Source: Parelaphostrongylus tenuis (taxonomy: Eukaryota > Nematoda > Chromadorea > Rhabditida > Metastrongylidae). From it: a stretch of 64,000 nucleotides of DNA. Numbering within the stretch: position 1 is the stretch's first letter; each line of letters begins with the position of its first letter. The translations under genes were made by a program, and so were the position numbers. The notes under the pieces were generated by a model. The model did not search any database. It had not been told where the DNA came from and was given only the letters and a program-made list of their open reading frames with translations. This document shows positions 45,080 to 56,479 of the stretch, piece by piece. The stretch lies in contig JAHQIW010000115.1 of assembly GCA_019055375.1 (NCBI GenBank), positions 62,001 through 126,000 of the forward strand, given 5' to 3'.

Positions 45080-46510
45080 GCTTTCATGGAATAGTTCATT
45101 GATCTCTAATGCCGTCGAAAAAATTATTATCGGCGTTTCAAGTTAGTTTATAAACTATCTTAGCAAATATGACGTTTGCTAGTCCTTAACGTTATTAGTG
45201 GTGCATTGCAAATGTCCAAATTCTGAACAGGACGAAGTCACCGCAACGTCAGCTATCGTATTCGTTTTATGGTGGGCACGGTTGAGCTGAGGTGTATTAG
45301 GAGCTAATTTGCAAAGAAAAGTATTATTTCTCTCAGGTCAATCTATCCGAAGATGAAGAGTCAAAAGTATTATGAGGTAGCAACAAGGCTTTATACTGAG
45401 GAGGAGCTATTCGATCACCTTGAAGAGAACATTCTGTTTTCATTTGTTCACGAATGTCAAAATTTTTCCGTCCTTTCATACCTTCATTTCTTTTCGCTTG
45501 GGCAATTTCCGAAAACAAAGTCCTCTGCAAGATTCTCCATAATGATCCGATAATCTGTGCGTAAGAAGCCTGCTATAATACCTATCACCTGTAAATTTTC
45601 GCAGCTACCAAACTATAATTGGAGTTTTCTAAAGCGATTCATTGGTTTGTGTACTTTCCTACCAAGTAATATGCAACAATTTGAAATCACGTACCAGATT
45701 TGCTTGCAAACAAGAACACTGACTGCCGTTTGTTAAGTGCCGACCATCTGATCTCGGAGTGAGCTAAACCGAGTGCCTACATGACCGCTTGGATATTATA
45801 CTAGTTGTTCGGCGTTTCTGAGACTCGATTAGATCGAAAGAGCCCCATATTCTTGGCAAGATGTTTGTTCCAAAAAAAGCGCATCATGACAGAAGAACAA
45901 TCTCTTGCCAAGGAATGTGAAAATATTTCAACCTTTTCGAGGTTGATATGTCAGTGACCTAAGGACGATTCGATACTGTCGCCCGCTTCATCAAAGTCAC
46001 ATGCCCTTACAGTCATCCTCTACTGATAGTGAAGGCTTACGGTTGTTGTTGAGCATGTGGACATTGTTTTCCAACTGACTTTTTTCAAGTACTGGCGATT
46101 CTGCCGAAACCTAGTATTTCACTGTGCATCAACCTTGAAAAGGCTTGAATGCTCTCGCAGACTGCTAGATTATTTCAAATTTCCAAAGCAACTCTTTATC
46201 GATGGTTGTTGATAAACATATATTACTTCGAGAGAAACATGACTTGAAAACAGGAAGCTTAGAGACAAACCAAAACTTTGCGGTAGACTTTATCCTATCA
46301 TTTTAGAGATACCTTCATGAAATTCTTTAATTTTCACTTAGTTCGTATCAAAAATTCAGTTTTAACATCTCAAATTTGAAACACCTCAAAACGCAACAGT
46401 TAGCGGCGAATGTCATACGCTTCTGAACGACGGTGAGATACTGTCCATTGCTTTGTTGCTCAAGAAACAAGGCAAAACAAAAGCAAAAATAAGCAAAAAA
46501 GTCCGTGCTA
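45080..46510. other. Intergenic, no supported gene
   Basis: A 66-codon frame at 45353-45553 has no motif. No other feature could be supported. Confidence 0.35.
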
Positions 46511-46577
46511 CGAAAACATTGAGCTTTATAATTCCAAAAAAGAATGATTCAAGCTCAAAAAGGGGGTTGGTACGCCA

Positions 46578-46625
46578 GGGTCATACACCGGTGTTTCGGA
46601 GGTTCGTCCTCCTCATTAGTGACCC
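46578..46625 (-). ncRNA. Type I hammerhead ribozyme with core mutation
   Basis: Minus strand: stem I GGGUCA/UGACCC, stem II GGAGG/CCUCC with loop ACGAA, GAAA, stem III ACAC/GUGU, GUA before the cut. The core reads CUAAUGA, so the invariant G5 is A. This should abolish cleavage of this monomer. Confidence 0.85.
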
Positions 46626-46844
46626 CCGCCCCACATTCAGCCCTGCATTGAAGCAAGGAGGGAGGCGTATGTGGTGGTGGCACAGTGTACTATGACACTG
46701 TACCATCACCACCTCTCGGTCGATAAATTTTTGCTGTTAAATCAAAACAAATTCAAAAGATCGACTGTTTTTGAAACCCCCAAAAAACATTCAATATAAT
46801 TCCAAAAAAGAATGATTTAAGCTCAAAAAGGGGTTGGTACGCCA

Positions 46845-46892
46845 GGGTCATACACCGGTGTTTCGGAGGTTCGTCCTCCTCATCAGTGACCC
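46845..46892 (-). ncRNA. Type I hammerhead ribozyme, intact
   Basis: Same design as the upstream unit but with the consensus core CUGAUGA. All three stems pair perfectly. The expected cut lies between A and U of GUA|UGACCC. Confidence 0.93.
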
Positions 46893-47110
46893 CCGCCCCA
46901 CATTCAGCCCTGCATTGAAGCAAGGAGGGAGGCGTATGTGGTGGTGGCACAGTGTACTATGACACTGTACCATCACCACCTCTCAGTCGATAGATTTTTG
47001 CTGTTAGATCAAAACTAATTCAAAAGATCGACTTTTTTGAAACCCCCAAAAAAACATTCAATATAATTCCAAAAAGAATGATTTGAGCCTTATTGAGCAT
47101 TGAGCTTTAT

Positions 47111-50100
47111 TTGGGAAGGAAATAGGAAGCTCTACATGTTGCTGAATTACAAGTATAGATTAAGCGAACACGAACTTCTTTAATTATGATGCCAACATAC
47201 TTTTTCCCTTGAGGACGTAGAAACCTTTATTACGGCTGTCTCTAAAATCTAAGGCGCTCGCAGCATCACTAGTTCTTGATTCATCATCGAGGAGAAAAGG
47301 AGATGGTTTCTCAAGTAGCAAATAAAGTAATGCGTACTCTCAAGCACACTTCATAGGTCGTTGATGCAAAACATCAAAACGAATGTGCTGAAATCTGCAC
47401 GACAAGCGGATATAAGCCATCTACGAGCTTAACTATGTACTAGTAGAACGTTCTTGACTTCTGATTTGCTGTTTTTTGAGCAATTCTCATTCGCATACTT
47501 TCTAATATTTATTTTTCACAACTCTACCATATAACTTTTGACGGAGTGGTATTTTTCACCTGCTAAATAATAATAGCCTTTTTACTCAGATTTTGTGCAA
47601 TACAATCATTCAGCAAAAACTAAGATATTATCAGTTATTCTTGGCGCATAAAGGTCAACCTCCACGGAAGATTTCGTTTTTTGTTCACTCGCCGCTGCAG
47701 ATACGATGGAGCGAGCTTTAATGGCTGAAACCCATTACGGCCAAGCGATTCCTTATCCGATGGCGGTGAATGGACGTGCAAAATGAGAGATGAAAGGTGA
47801 TGGCGATGATTCAGATAGAAGTCGCGCTGTCAGTGAAGTCAGTGAAGCGTATGATCAATGAGGAGAGGGAGTGACGGAAGTCTTTTAGACGGCGATTCCG
47901 ACTACAGATCGGAATGGGGACCGGATCGAAGAACACCACTCTCAGTAGTGCGCTACGTTGTTCTCTGAATGTCAACAATACTCTTCATGTGCGTGATCCT
48001 TCTATATAACAAATATGTAAATGGAAGGATTGGGTGGAGTGGCCGTCTCTGGTGTCCTACAGGAAATTCATCAACAATGATGGAAATTACTAGCGTACGC
48101 TACATCGATCACTATAGCACTAATATCGTATGATCCTGATTGATATCATTGATACTTTCGTACTTCCCTATATCATCTTCAATAATACTCCAATTGTTGC
48201 TGTATCGAAAATATCATTCGCTCAGAGTTACAGATGTGCTGAAAAAATATTTTTCTATCGAAGATTCATGAGAAACTTGGAAGTCCCAAGAGAGATTCTA
48301 AGAAGGGATTTTCTTTTTTCCTGTGCACAATTACACTAAGAGATCAATTTGCTGTTAATAAGAACTTTGCAGATTATTGTTATCTTGGTCGTCAATCAAC
48401 CGGAGTGATTTCAGTTTGAAGTATAAAAAGGATAGAATGGACACCATAATTACTAGAATTTGAGCCAATTATAGTCAATCATGGAACTCACCACAGAATA
48501 CCACGCGAAGACTTTCAAGTCTTGATCGATTTGATTCTTCGAAAAAAAAAAGACACTTGAAAAAGAAACAAAGCATGCCGTTTACTCTATTTCGTACGCA
48601 GGCATAAGACATTAGCTATTACATTACTTGTAAACCGATCCCTTTTGCTGGGCAAGAACTTTTCATAAGAGTATGAGTAACCACTCGAAAGCTTAAATTT
48701 CTGGCTAGCTCGCTTCGTGCTTTCTTTAAAAATACACATTTATAACGCTTCAGCGCAAGGAAAACATTTGTGTTTCACGCTCACATATTTCTCCTAGTCC
48801 AGAGCTCTTTTTTAATACTGTTAGTAATCAATCGATAGCGCAAAATTTAACAATTCCAACGCTATGCATATTTTCTGGGAAGACCAATTCTCTTCAACGC
48901 AGTAGGGAAAATAACATTGATCCACATGCGCAAGCATGTGTTTTTTTGGCTAGTCTACGGGTTGAGAAGAGGCGGAAAACATGGGGGATGCGTCAGTTCC
49001 AACGCGGTCATAATCGACAGGAGCCGATGTGTTACACATCTAAAGTACGATTTTTGCTGATTATTCAGGAATTTCTTCTCCTCTTTGAAAGAAACTCCAG
49101 ATAAAAAGGATGATCTCACACCAAAATATTCTTTCTAAACATTCATGTACTTTTCGTGCTTCCTGCGATATATTAGTCGAATTGTGTGGCCGTTGTGAAT
49201 GAAACATAATTTTATTTGAATTTCTCAGCGTTATAAAAGGGTGTTTTTAAAGAACCGGTCATGTACCAAGCTGGCCAGAGATTTGAACTTTTGAACGATC
49301 ACTAACACTCTCAATAGAGGTTTTTGTCCAGCAAAAGGAATCGCCTTACAATTCTGTGCTATCAAATGGAAAAGAACCAGATCACTTCATTAGGCTATTT
49401 GAACAAAGCGTTCTCCACTTGACCATAGTAGAAAAAATGTCAGTAATTAGACACATTGTGGGTTCTGAAGATGTCACTATACACGTTGTCCGGTATGAGT
49501 TGTAGTGGGAAGCACGTATGACCAACTAAGAAGAAGAAGTTAGAAACTATGCAGAAACTGTGTAAAGCTTGAAAACAAACAATTTTGATGTTTGGAATAT
49601 TCTTGATACAAAGCTGCTATACTCCATAACTGTTTTTTAGCCATTTAATGATTCGTAATGTGCCTTGATGTTAATCAGCCCATTTATTAGTTTACCTCAA
49701 TGTTATTCAGTCTATTTGATCAGTTGATTTATTCAATTGAAAGATTTCTCCCTTTCGCTTATTGCTTTTTCTTTGTCTTTTTTATTTGTTTTCAATCTCA
49801 GTGTTTTATCTTTCCTCGTCAGTAATGGTCAAGCACTTCAACTAGATGTTGTCCTTAATAATTTGAGTACCATCAATCGTTCTAACTGCAATGAGCTTGT
49901 GGGTAAAACGCTAATTATTGATATTGCTACTTTGTCAATTACGAATACTTTATAGCTTAATTGGCTAACAATAAGTGTTCTTCTATACGAATATTTTATC
50001 TCTGTATCGATTTTTCACAGAGAATGTTTGATATTAGCCATCCAATCTTGACACTGGATGATCTCTAATGAAAGTGCTTATCGTTTAGGGTTCTAACAGT

Positions 50101-50245
50101 CGAATAGAGTTTTTCAACTCTGAATTGGCGCACTTTATAATTCTCATTATATTCAGTAAGGTGCTAACTACACCTGACATTTAAACGAATTTTCAAGTCT
50201 TATTTTTTTAGAATAACCTAATTTTCTAACATTGTCTGTTCATAA
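47111..50245. other. Intergenic, no supported gene
   Basis: A 72-codon frame at 49737-49955 begins with a hydrophobic stretch (LIAFSLSFLFVFNLSVLSFL) that could be a signal peptide, but no second exon was found. Other frames are unsupported. Confidence 0.3.
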
Positions 50246-50389
50246 ATAATACTTCAACTGTATGCGCGTAATGCAGCGGTAAAGATGTTTTGCAACGGAC
50301 ACGCGATATCAGGCTTGAGACCGTGCTTAGCAGACCATTCCCTTCATCGCTCCGATAGTGGTAACCTGGCATCAAGCTCGTCTGAAATT
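50246..50389 (+). mobile_element. tRNA-derived SINE, family 3 head
   Basis: CTTCAACTGTATGCGCGTAA, TGCAGCGGTAAAGATGTTTT, GCAACGGACACGCGATATCA and GGCTTGAGACCGTGC align with the minus-strand copy at 41560-41800. The retrozyme at 50390 is inserted directly after it. Confidence 0.5.
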
Positions 50390-50773
50390 TTAAATAATTG
50401 TAAGCTCAAAACAAGTAATATCCTTATCAGATTAATTCATTTTGAGCGGGTCTGTAAAAAAGCAGTCGATAGCAGAAGTGTAGTTCATTTTAAAAGCCGC
50501 AAGCTCGACTGCCGGTCACCACAAAGTCAGGTAAAACCATCATCCTACTTTGGGTGCTTAGTTTTTAGTCGGTGCCGATTCCTTTGGAGGATTATTTCAC
50601 CTCAAGGGATCGACGGAACCGAGGGAGGGTGCTACTGATGAGTCCCAATGGACGAAATAGGCGCCTATATAGCACTAGACCTATCGGCTCAAAACAAGTA
50701 ATATCCTTATCAGATTAATTCATTTTGAGCGGGTCTGTAAAAAAGCAGTCGATAGCAGAAGTTAAATAATTGT
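50390..50773 (+). mobile_element. Retrozyme-like element F with 12-bp target duplication
   Basis: TTAAATAATTGT occurs at 50390-50401 and 50762-50773. The 360-nt insert starts and ends with an identical 75-nt direct repeat (50404-50478 and 50687-50761), so the monomer is 283 nt and the insert is about 1.27 monomers. One perfect hammerhead lies in between. There is no coding capacity; the 117-codon frame across the left junction is fortuitous. It is a clean, recent-looking insertion. Confidence 0.9.
50629..50675 (+). ncRNA. Type I hammerhead ribozyme, intact
   Basis: Stem I GUGCUA (50629-50634) pairs with UAGCAC (50670-50675). The core is CUGAUGA, stem II GUCC/GGAC with loop CAAU, then GAAA. 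Stem III AUAGG/CCUAU is longer than in the other families. The expected cut is after A50669. Confidence 0.94.
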
Positions 50774-53140
50774 GGCACGTGGATTGCGAGACCTTACTCG
50801 ATCCATGACTCATCTAGCTGGATTGATATCTGATGCTTTCTCTTTACTCCTCATAGTCATTAAAACATAGTATATGCCCACTGATCTCACTGGCTTGATG
50901 CCCAGTCTAAATACTTTATTTTTTCTTACTGTCGAGAGGACGATATAACGTGTTTTAGGCCAATGCGATAATTTGCTAAAGTTCTATTCATAGGCACTAA
51001 ATTTAAACCACAACGGTAAGAGTTTTGAGATCATTCTTGTCCTCGCACCGTAAATGGAATTGATTTCATAATCTAAGTTGGGAAGATTCCTCGGCTACGC
51101 AAAACTTTGTAGAGCTGGAATCCAACAATGACTGAAAGATCTATAGAGAGGGAAACAGCTGATACAACATCAAGATTGTTGGTATATGAGCAAAACTGAA
51201 AACCGCAATTGAGCTTCCAGTTCATGATCACCTTCGTCGGGAGTTTACGCGCTGTCCAACCAATTGCTCTACCTTTTTTTATTTGTGAATTAAATTTATC
51301 TACTGAGATCTTCTGGGCTTAAGAAAATGTTCGCGTTAGCCGGAATTCGAACCTAGATCTCACTCTTCTTGAGAGTGGGATCTGGGTTCGCATCCCGGCT
51401 GACGCAAATGTTTTTGCACAGCACTCAACACTATTGGATATATTATAAGAACATATCACCGCAAGAGGTGGTCAATTAAATGAAAACCGATTGATTATCA
51501 ATATTAAGGTGTAATTATATGAATGTCGAGCATTCCGAAGCAAAATAGAAATAGGGTAGCAGGGACGTACAATGACATTTTTGCCTGATCTTACGTTGCT
51601 TTCAGGTAAAAAGAGTCGTTAGCAAATGGCACTCTGCAAATTACTTTTGCAGAAATCATACTGACTACTGCATATTTGTTGGGATTTTTTGATATTTCAC
51701 TCTAGTTAAGCGGAAAGCACATTGCTAGATAAAATTAGATAAAACAAAGCAAAACACCACAACATTTATATGGGCAAAAAGGACGTGTTTCATCTACGGA
51801 GTTCACTATTTAATTGGAGTAGTCGAAATATGAATCCTAGTAAAATTTATTTCCTCAATTGAAAGCTGTGATCTTTCTTCATTTTCATTCCATTCGCTGA
51901 TTAAAAGCTAATGTTTGATGTTTTACATTTCCATTATATGGAAACAAATGTTATATGACGTATCTGACTCCATAAATGTCGAAAAAAAAACTTTTAATAG
52001 AAACCTCGCTGTGAAAATTATACGGCAACACCGACTGAAACTGCAATGACTATGGCGATGAATTGTTCGATTGTGTCAGTATCAAAATATAAGGAACTCG
52101 GGATCTTCCAGAACGCTTTGGTTGTGTTCATGCAACTCAGATAGTCGACGCAATAAACCAACTTTCTCTACTAAAAAACAAGAGACAACAGCTCTTTTGC
52201 CTGGATGCGAGTGAAATCTACGTCTTTTGAAAACAAGGGAACACCATACAGCACTCCCGTTTCTTTGATCTTATGCTTTTCCCTTGTGAGGTCTTGAAAA
52301 AATTTCTAATTGTAGATTTCGTGAACAAGCCCAAACCTGAGTAGATATTGGAGCTCGACTGAGAGGTAGATCCCAAACCAGCCCACATTGCGTAAGTGTG
52401 AGAGCAATCGGGAGCAGCAGAGTTTCAGTATAAAAGAGTTGTTTCAAAAGGTAAGTTACTTTACTAAGATAATTTATCCATTATTCGTAATGTAGGCATT
52501 TTAGTATATAAATGACACCTCAGACCATGTAAAGATAACGAGCATAACAGTGTTTGTATGGCCAATTTTCGTTGCGCTTCACTTATCATTATTTTTCGCC
52601 TTGTCACCTTTGATTGTATTGATTTCGAAAAATCACTTTTTATAAATTTTCGGACAGATTGTTTGATGAAATATGTCCGATAATTTATTGTGTACTTAGC
52701 TGATTACATCATTCCACACATCAGTCGTTTGTCATAGTGTGATATTTGAAAACAGATTCATTTTAAAAAGACTAACAACACCCGTTCTGCTGACGCTCTA
52801 GCATATTGTCATGTCCATTTTGTAAAAAAAGGTAAAGTAGAGCAATAATTTCAACGATGTGCTTTCTGACGGAAATGTAGAACAATATGAATATTGTAAA
52901 GATAAGCTAATCTCCGCATCTTTACTACGTGTCTAATCCATAGTGTCGCTTGGATCCTAATTGACACTTTCACGATGGTCACTTCTCTGTTTGGTGTAAT
53001 TGTCGTGAAACAGTCGCTTGACAAATTCATTCACAGACACTGAACACACTGGACACTGAGTACTGAACATATTCGGGTCCTCGTAGGAGTCAAATTCCCC
53101 TTGAAAATGAAGAAGTCCCTCTACTCATCATTTCCAAATC
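50774..53140. other. Intergenic with one tRNA-like palindrome
   Basis: Apart from the palindrome at 51324-51414 I see no exon, repeat or RNA gene that I can support. Confidence 0.35.
51324..51414. repeat. 91-bp palindrome of tRNA-3'-half-like sequence
   Basis: The arms AAAATGTTCGCGTTAGCCGG and CCCGGCTGACGCAAATGTTT are inverted. On each strand the inner part reads GGTTCGAATTCCGGC or GGGTTCGCATCCCGGC, which resembles a tRNA T arm plus acceptor end. The centre is CACTCTTCTTGAGAGTG. It may be two tRNA-derived ends joined head to head. Confidence 0.6.
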
Positions 53141-53143
53141 ATA

Positions 53144-53466
53144 TATTGCAATTAAGAGCGCATGTGGCGCAGTGGTTAGAGGTGCTCTGCGTCGCACACG
53201 AGGTCAATGGTTCGATCTCGCGCTTATGGTTCACCAAGCCATCCATCCCTCCGGGGTCGGTAAATTGGTACCAGACTGGTCTCAGACTTGTCTGGGAGGA
53301 TAAGCAGCACTGACTCGGTTCAGCGGGAGGCCACCGCGAGTCATTGTAAAGGCCAGATATGCATTCAATCACCTCAAACGAAGTCAGAAATTGAAGACGA
53401 GTGCATGGAGCATTCCTCAGGAATTGATCAACGTCAAAAGCTTTATCCTTTAATAATATTGCAGTT
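53144..53466 (+). mobile_element. tRNA-derived SINE, family 1, with target duplication
   Basis: The body starts at 53160 (GCATGTGGCGCAGTGGTTAG; B box GGTTCGATCTCG) and ends CTTTATCC at 53448. ATATTGCAATTAA on the left and ATATTGCAGTTAA on the right form a 13-bp duplication with one change. It is the least diverged copy here. Confidence 0.88.
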
Positions 53467-53689
53467 AACAGATAATGTGCCAACACTGAGTGAGCAGTTT
53501 CCATTAAGCGGAGAAAACCGTACAACGACTAGATGTGTTCCGCAATGTACATGTGATCCTTCGTTATATCCGATGCTTCCTGCAATCAAGTCCTATTTTA
53601 AAGTTCAACCTTCTCTAAACTTCGCATCAGATATAAAAACTAAAACATATTACACGAACATTTTTATTTAAATAAAGCTCATTAAGTTG

Positions 53690-53760
53690 GTATTTTTCCT
53701 TGGAAATTCGATGGCTGACGGTTCGGCGACTTCGCCAAAGCCAGAGCCTCATGGTATTTA
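53690..53760 (-). mobile_element. PLE terminal motif fragment
   Basis: The minus strand carries GAGGCTCTGGCTTTGGCGAA, GTCGCCGAACCGTCAGCCAT and CGAATTTCCAAGGA, closely matching the PLE 1 termini. A decayed minimal hammerhead can be traced (CUGGCUU, GAAC). Confidence 0.5.
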
Positions 53761-53944
53761 TATGGAAGAAGTCGCCGGCGTGCTGTGACATCTCGCTATT
53801 TTGCCACTCATTATTCTGTGCCAATCATTCACCACAGCGATGTTTATAGGAATCGATTTGCTCCAACTAGTACTAGTATTCGTTTGATCCTCTTGTGGCT
53901 TATCACAACTACATGTGGCTTCCAGCACTTGACACACAAGTAGA

Positions 53945-54400
53945 GCAGCACATCTTTAGTACATCTGATAATCATTACTTGAGCCAACATTTACTGTGGG
54001 TTGTTCATGGCCTGTTGATGGGCCCTTGTATAGCACGATACACGTGTTTCGGCCTTGGCAGCATCGTCAGTCAGGCAGGCCTTTCTTCTTCAGTCAGTCC
54101 TCTCAGGGGTGCTTCATCCCCTATAGAGAGTAGGCGAAGACGTATGATTAGCGCGTGCCGTCAAGTGAGATAACGCACTAAATCGGCTGTGTTGTACACT
54201 CGATTGTTTTTGACTGGTATTTTTGAAATATTATACCACTAGTTTTGAATATTTTCTTGAGACCGCGCTCAAATTTCAATGTACCTGATAATCATTATTT
54301 GAGCTAACATGCTCTATGGTCTGTATATGGGCTCTAATACAGCCCAATGTTTCGCCCTTGACATCCTCGTCAGTATTTAGCATAGCATATCTCTTTCCGA
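53945..54400 (-). mobile_element. HHR element G, two monomers in direct tandem
   Basis: CTGATAATCATTACTTGAGC (53968) and CTGATAATCATTATTTGAGC (54284) start two same-orientation units about 316 nt apart. The first has a ribozyme at 54033-54076 (minus: CUGACGA, GAAA, ACACGUGUA; stem II and part of stem I mismatched). The second (54341-54373) keeps CUGACGA and GGGCGAAACA but has lost stem III. Unlike elements A, C and D the copies are direct. Confidence 0.72.
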
Positions 54401-55385
54401 AAAAAAGTAGTTTCAAGCAGCTTCTTGTTTTTGATGATCACATCGCAGACTCGATGATCTCAAAAAAATGGCCAAATTCTTTTCAGCTCTAATGACACTA
54501 GTCGCAAAATTAATACAGTGACGTGTATAATACCATCATTCATGTAGTGCCTTGAGCCTAAACCACTAAAGGCTTCATATGTACTTATCTGTCATGTTGC
54601 TCTTGGGTCCAAACAGCGGCATTTTCCGTTGACCGTTCGCTTTCACTGATTGTTAGCAACACCCATTGAGCTTTTCCATGGCGGCCCAGGATTGCTAAAT
54701 GCTGAAGTACTGTAGCTGTCGATAGTATCACTCAGAAAAATTACACGAAAGGAAGTCAATGAACTTGAAAAAGGCTCACAAAAGTTGTTAAATAGAATAA
54801 AATTGCGCAGAAATCTAATTCACCGTCACAATCAGCAAATCTTTCCGGGTTTTTCTCGTTCGCCGCAAATTACCTTTTGTTTGCAGGATTATAGTTTTTC
54901 TTGTTCTCGGTTTTCATCAAAGCAATTTCGCTATTCACTTACACATCTGGGAAAGATAGTCAATTACAAGTCCTTTCGATAAGAACAACGATTATTCGTG
55001 GAATAAGTGGTCTGTTCGCGATCAACGAAAGTCGTCCGATGTAACACGTTCTTAGAAAGTGCTCTGTGAATGCAGAATTAGACCAATGAGTTTTCAAACT
55101 TGCTTCACTATAAAATTGTCCCTTATTACCTGATGGATGAGCGATTGGTCAGCTGGCGAAAGGGTTTTTGCTTTTTATTTTTATTATAATAAAAGCCGGG
55201 ATCAATAACTAGTTACCTCCAGGTGAGATTCAATGATTTATGAGATTTGTAACACAATAAGCCAGCTTTTTCTGACACCTTATAATGGTATATCACCGCC
55301 GACAGGAAGACCTTGTCAAGCGCGCAGTATAGAGAAAGTCTTTGCGGTATTTCACACACCGTAACTGAATGTGTCTAATTTATTT
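54401..55385. other. Intergenic, nothing recognised
   Basis: No supportable exon or repeat. A 65-codon frame at 54785-54982 is without motif. Confidence 0.35.
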
Positions 55386-55389
55386 CTCT

Positions 55390-55690
55390 CTCGAATGCAA
55401 AACTACATCGCCTTCGCTATTTCAGTGACAGCCACTCCATCATATAAGTATTCTGCTATCATTGATCGTTTAGCAGCATGAAAAAAAACTGCTTGAAAAT
55501 GCCTCTCCTCTGACAAGCTTCTTCTCGAATGAATTACTTTCTCTTCTGCCCTCACTCTGAGAGCTGATCTTGTACTGAGAGTGCAATCAAAGCACCGAAC
55601 TGTTATGAACTTTTTCAATTCCTCGCTTTCCACATCACATTGTGAAATTGCGCTTTGTAAGTCCACTTGAAGCTGATTTGCCAAAAAGGT
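55390..55690 (-). repeat. Coding-like repeat family R, best copy
   Basis: An open minus frame of 93 codons reads MANQLQVDLQSAISQCDVES, EELKKFITVRCFDCTLSTRS, ALRVRAEEKVIHSRRSLSEE, RHFQAVFFHAAKRSMIAEYL and YDGVAVTEIAKAM. I do not recognise it. Fragments of the same protein occur at 15.3, 16.9 and 28.3 kb, so it is repetitive. It could be a transposon product or a host gene family. Confidence 0.4.
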
Positions 55691-56084
55691 TCGAATTCGT
55701 CAAGCTAGTAGAACTTTTGAGAGCGTTTTCAGACACAGAGCAAAATTAATCAAATCGTTCAACTCATCTTTCATCTCTTATTTGATCTCAATGATATTCA
55801 GATGATTACCTGATACGTCGATTTCGAAAATTATAAGGTTTCAAATTTTGGCCGAACAGTGTCACCACTTGACGCGAGTATCGCCGAGGATGTGAATCTT
55901 CCAGGCCGCTTTACCATGAGCTTGAGTAGCGCTTCTCCAAAATCCGGTTTAACGCAATTCAGGGCCTACGTGCTCTCGTTCTGGAGCACTTCTGGATCCA
56001 ATGGAAAAACTTTACAGTGGTTGGGCTGCATATGTTTTATTATTTATATTTATTTACTTAAACGACCCTTCATCGCATTTTTTT

Positions 56085-56305
56085 ATTGTGCGGTTCCAAG
56101 TACTTCTAGCATTCGATTTGCTGTTTGTCTTCTTCTTGATTGACGTAGAATACAGGTTGAGCATGTCTCCTTGAAATCTCAAGAATAGTCTGGATGTGGC
56201 GTTTCATAGGGCGTTCTTGTTGACTGCCGGAGTGTGTTCGGAAGGAGCTCAGCTCCATGCCCTCCGTGACCAGCATCACATCACTTGGCCACGGCGCCCT
56301 TTTTA
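56085..56305 (-). mobile_element. tRNA-derived SINE, family 2
   Basis: The minus strand begins GGGCGCCGTGGCCAAGTGAT, GTGATGCTGGTCACGGAGG and GGAGCTGAGCTCC, followed by the family body and the end GAATGCTAGAAGTACTTGG. It has the same layout as 20985-21225. Confidence 0.62.
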
Positions 56306-56479
56306 TCTTATTTTTATTATCGTTTTATAATATTTCCATAACCTTTTTATACTTCAATCTTAGATTTGCTTGCAGTGAGATGTCAATAAACACAGCCCCT
56401 GAAAAGAGCGGAAAGAAGTCACCGCTTCGACAGTAGCTCTTTGAATGGCCTATTTGAAAACATGTCTTTGTTTGCATAG

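Larger units (their letters stand above)
46517..47110 (-). mobile_element. Retrozyme-like element E: tandem dimer of a 267-nt hammerhead monomer
   Basis: CATTGAGCTTTAT occurs at 46517-46529 and 47098-47110, a 13-bp target duplication. Between them lie two nearly identical 267-bp units in direct tandem (TACGCCAGGG at 46571 and at 46838), then the start of a third unit from about 47062. Each unit has a type I hammerhead on the minus strand and a second strong hairpin (46671-46711, 46938-46978; GTGGTG/CACCAC outside ACAGTGT/ACACTGT). There is no coding capacity. Tandem monomers with HHRs and a TSD match metazoan retrozymes, which spread through circular RNA. High unit identity suggests a recent insertion. 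Confidence 0.9.

Noticed and set aside
46517..47110. CRISPR array or simple satellite
   Set aside because: Only two long units with a target duplication and ribozymes; CRISPR repeats are short with unique spacers, and a satellite would have many units and no TSD.
53288..53671. 127-codon + strand frame and the minus frame opposite it
   Set aside because: Most of it is SINE family 1 sequence; the ATTGCAG before the last part belongs to the target duplication, so it is not clear evidence of an exon.
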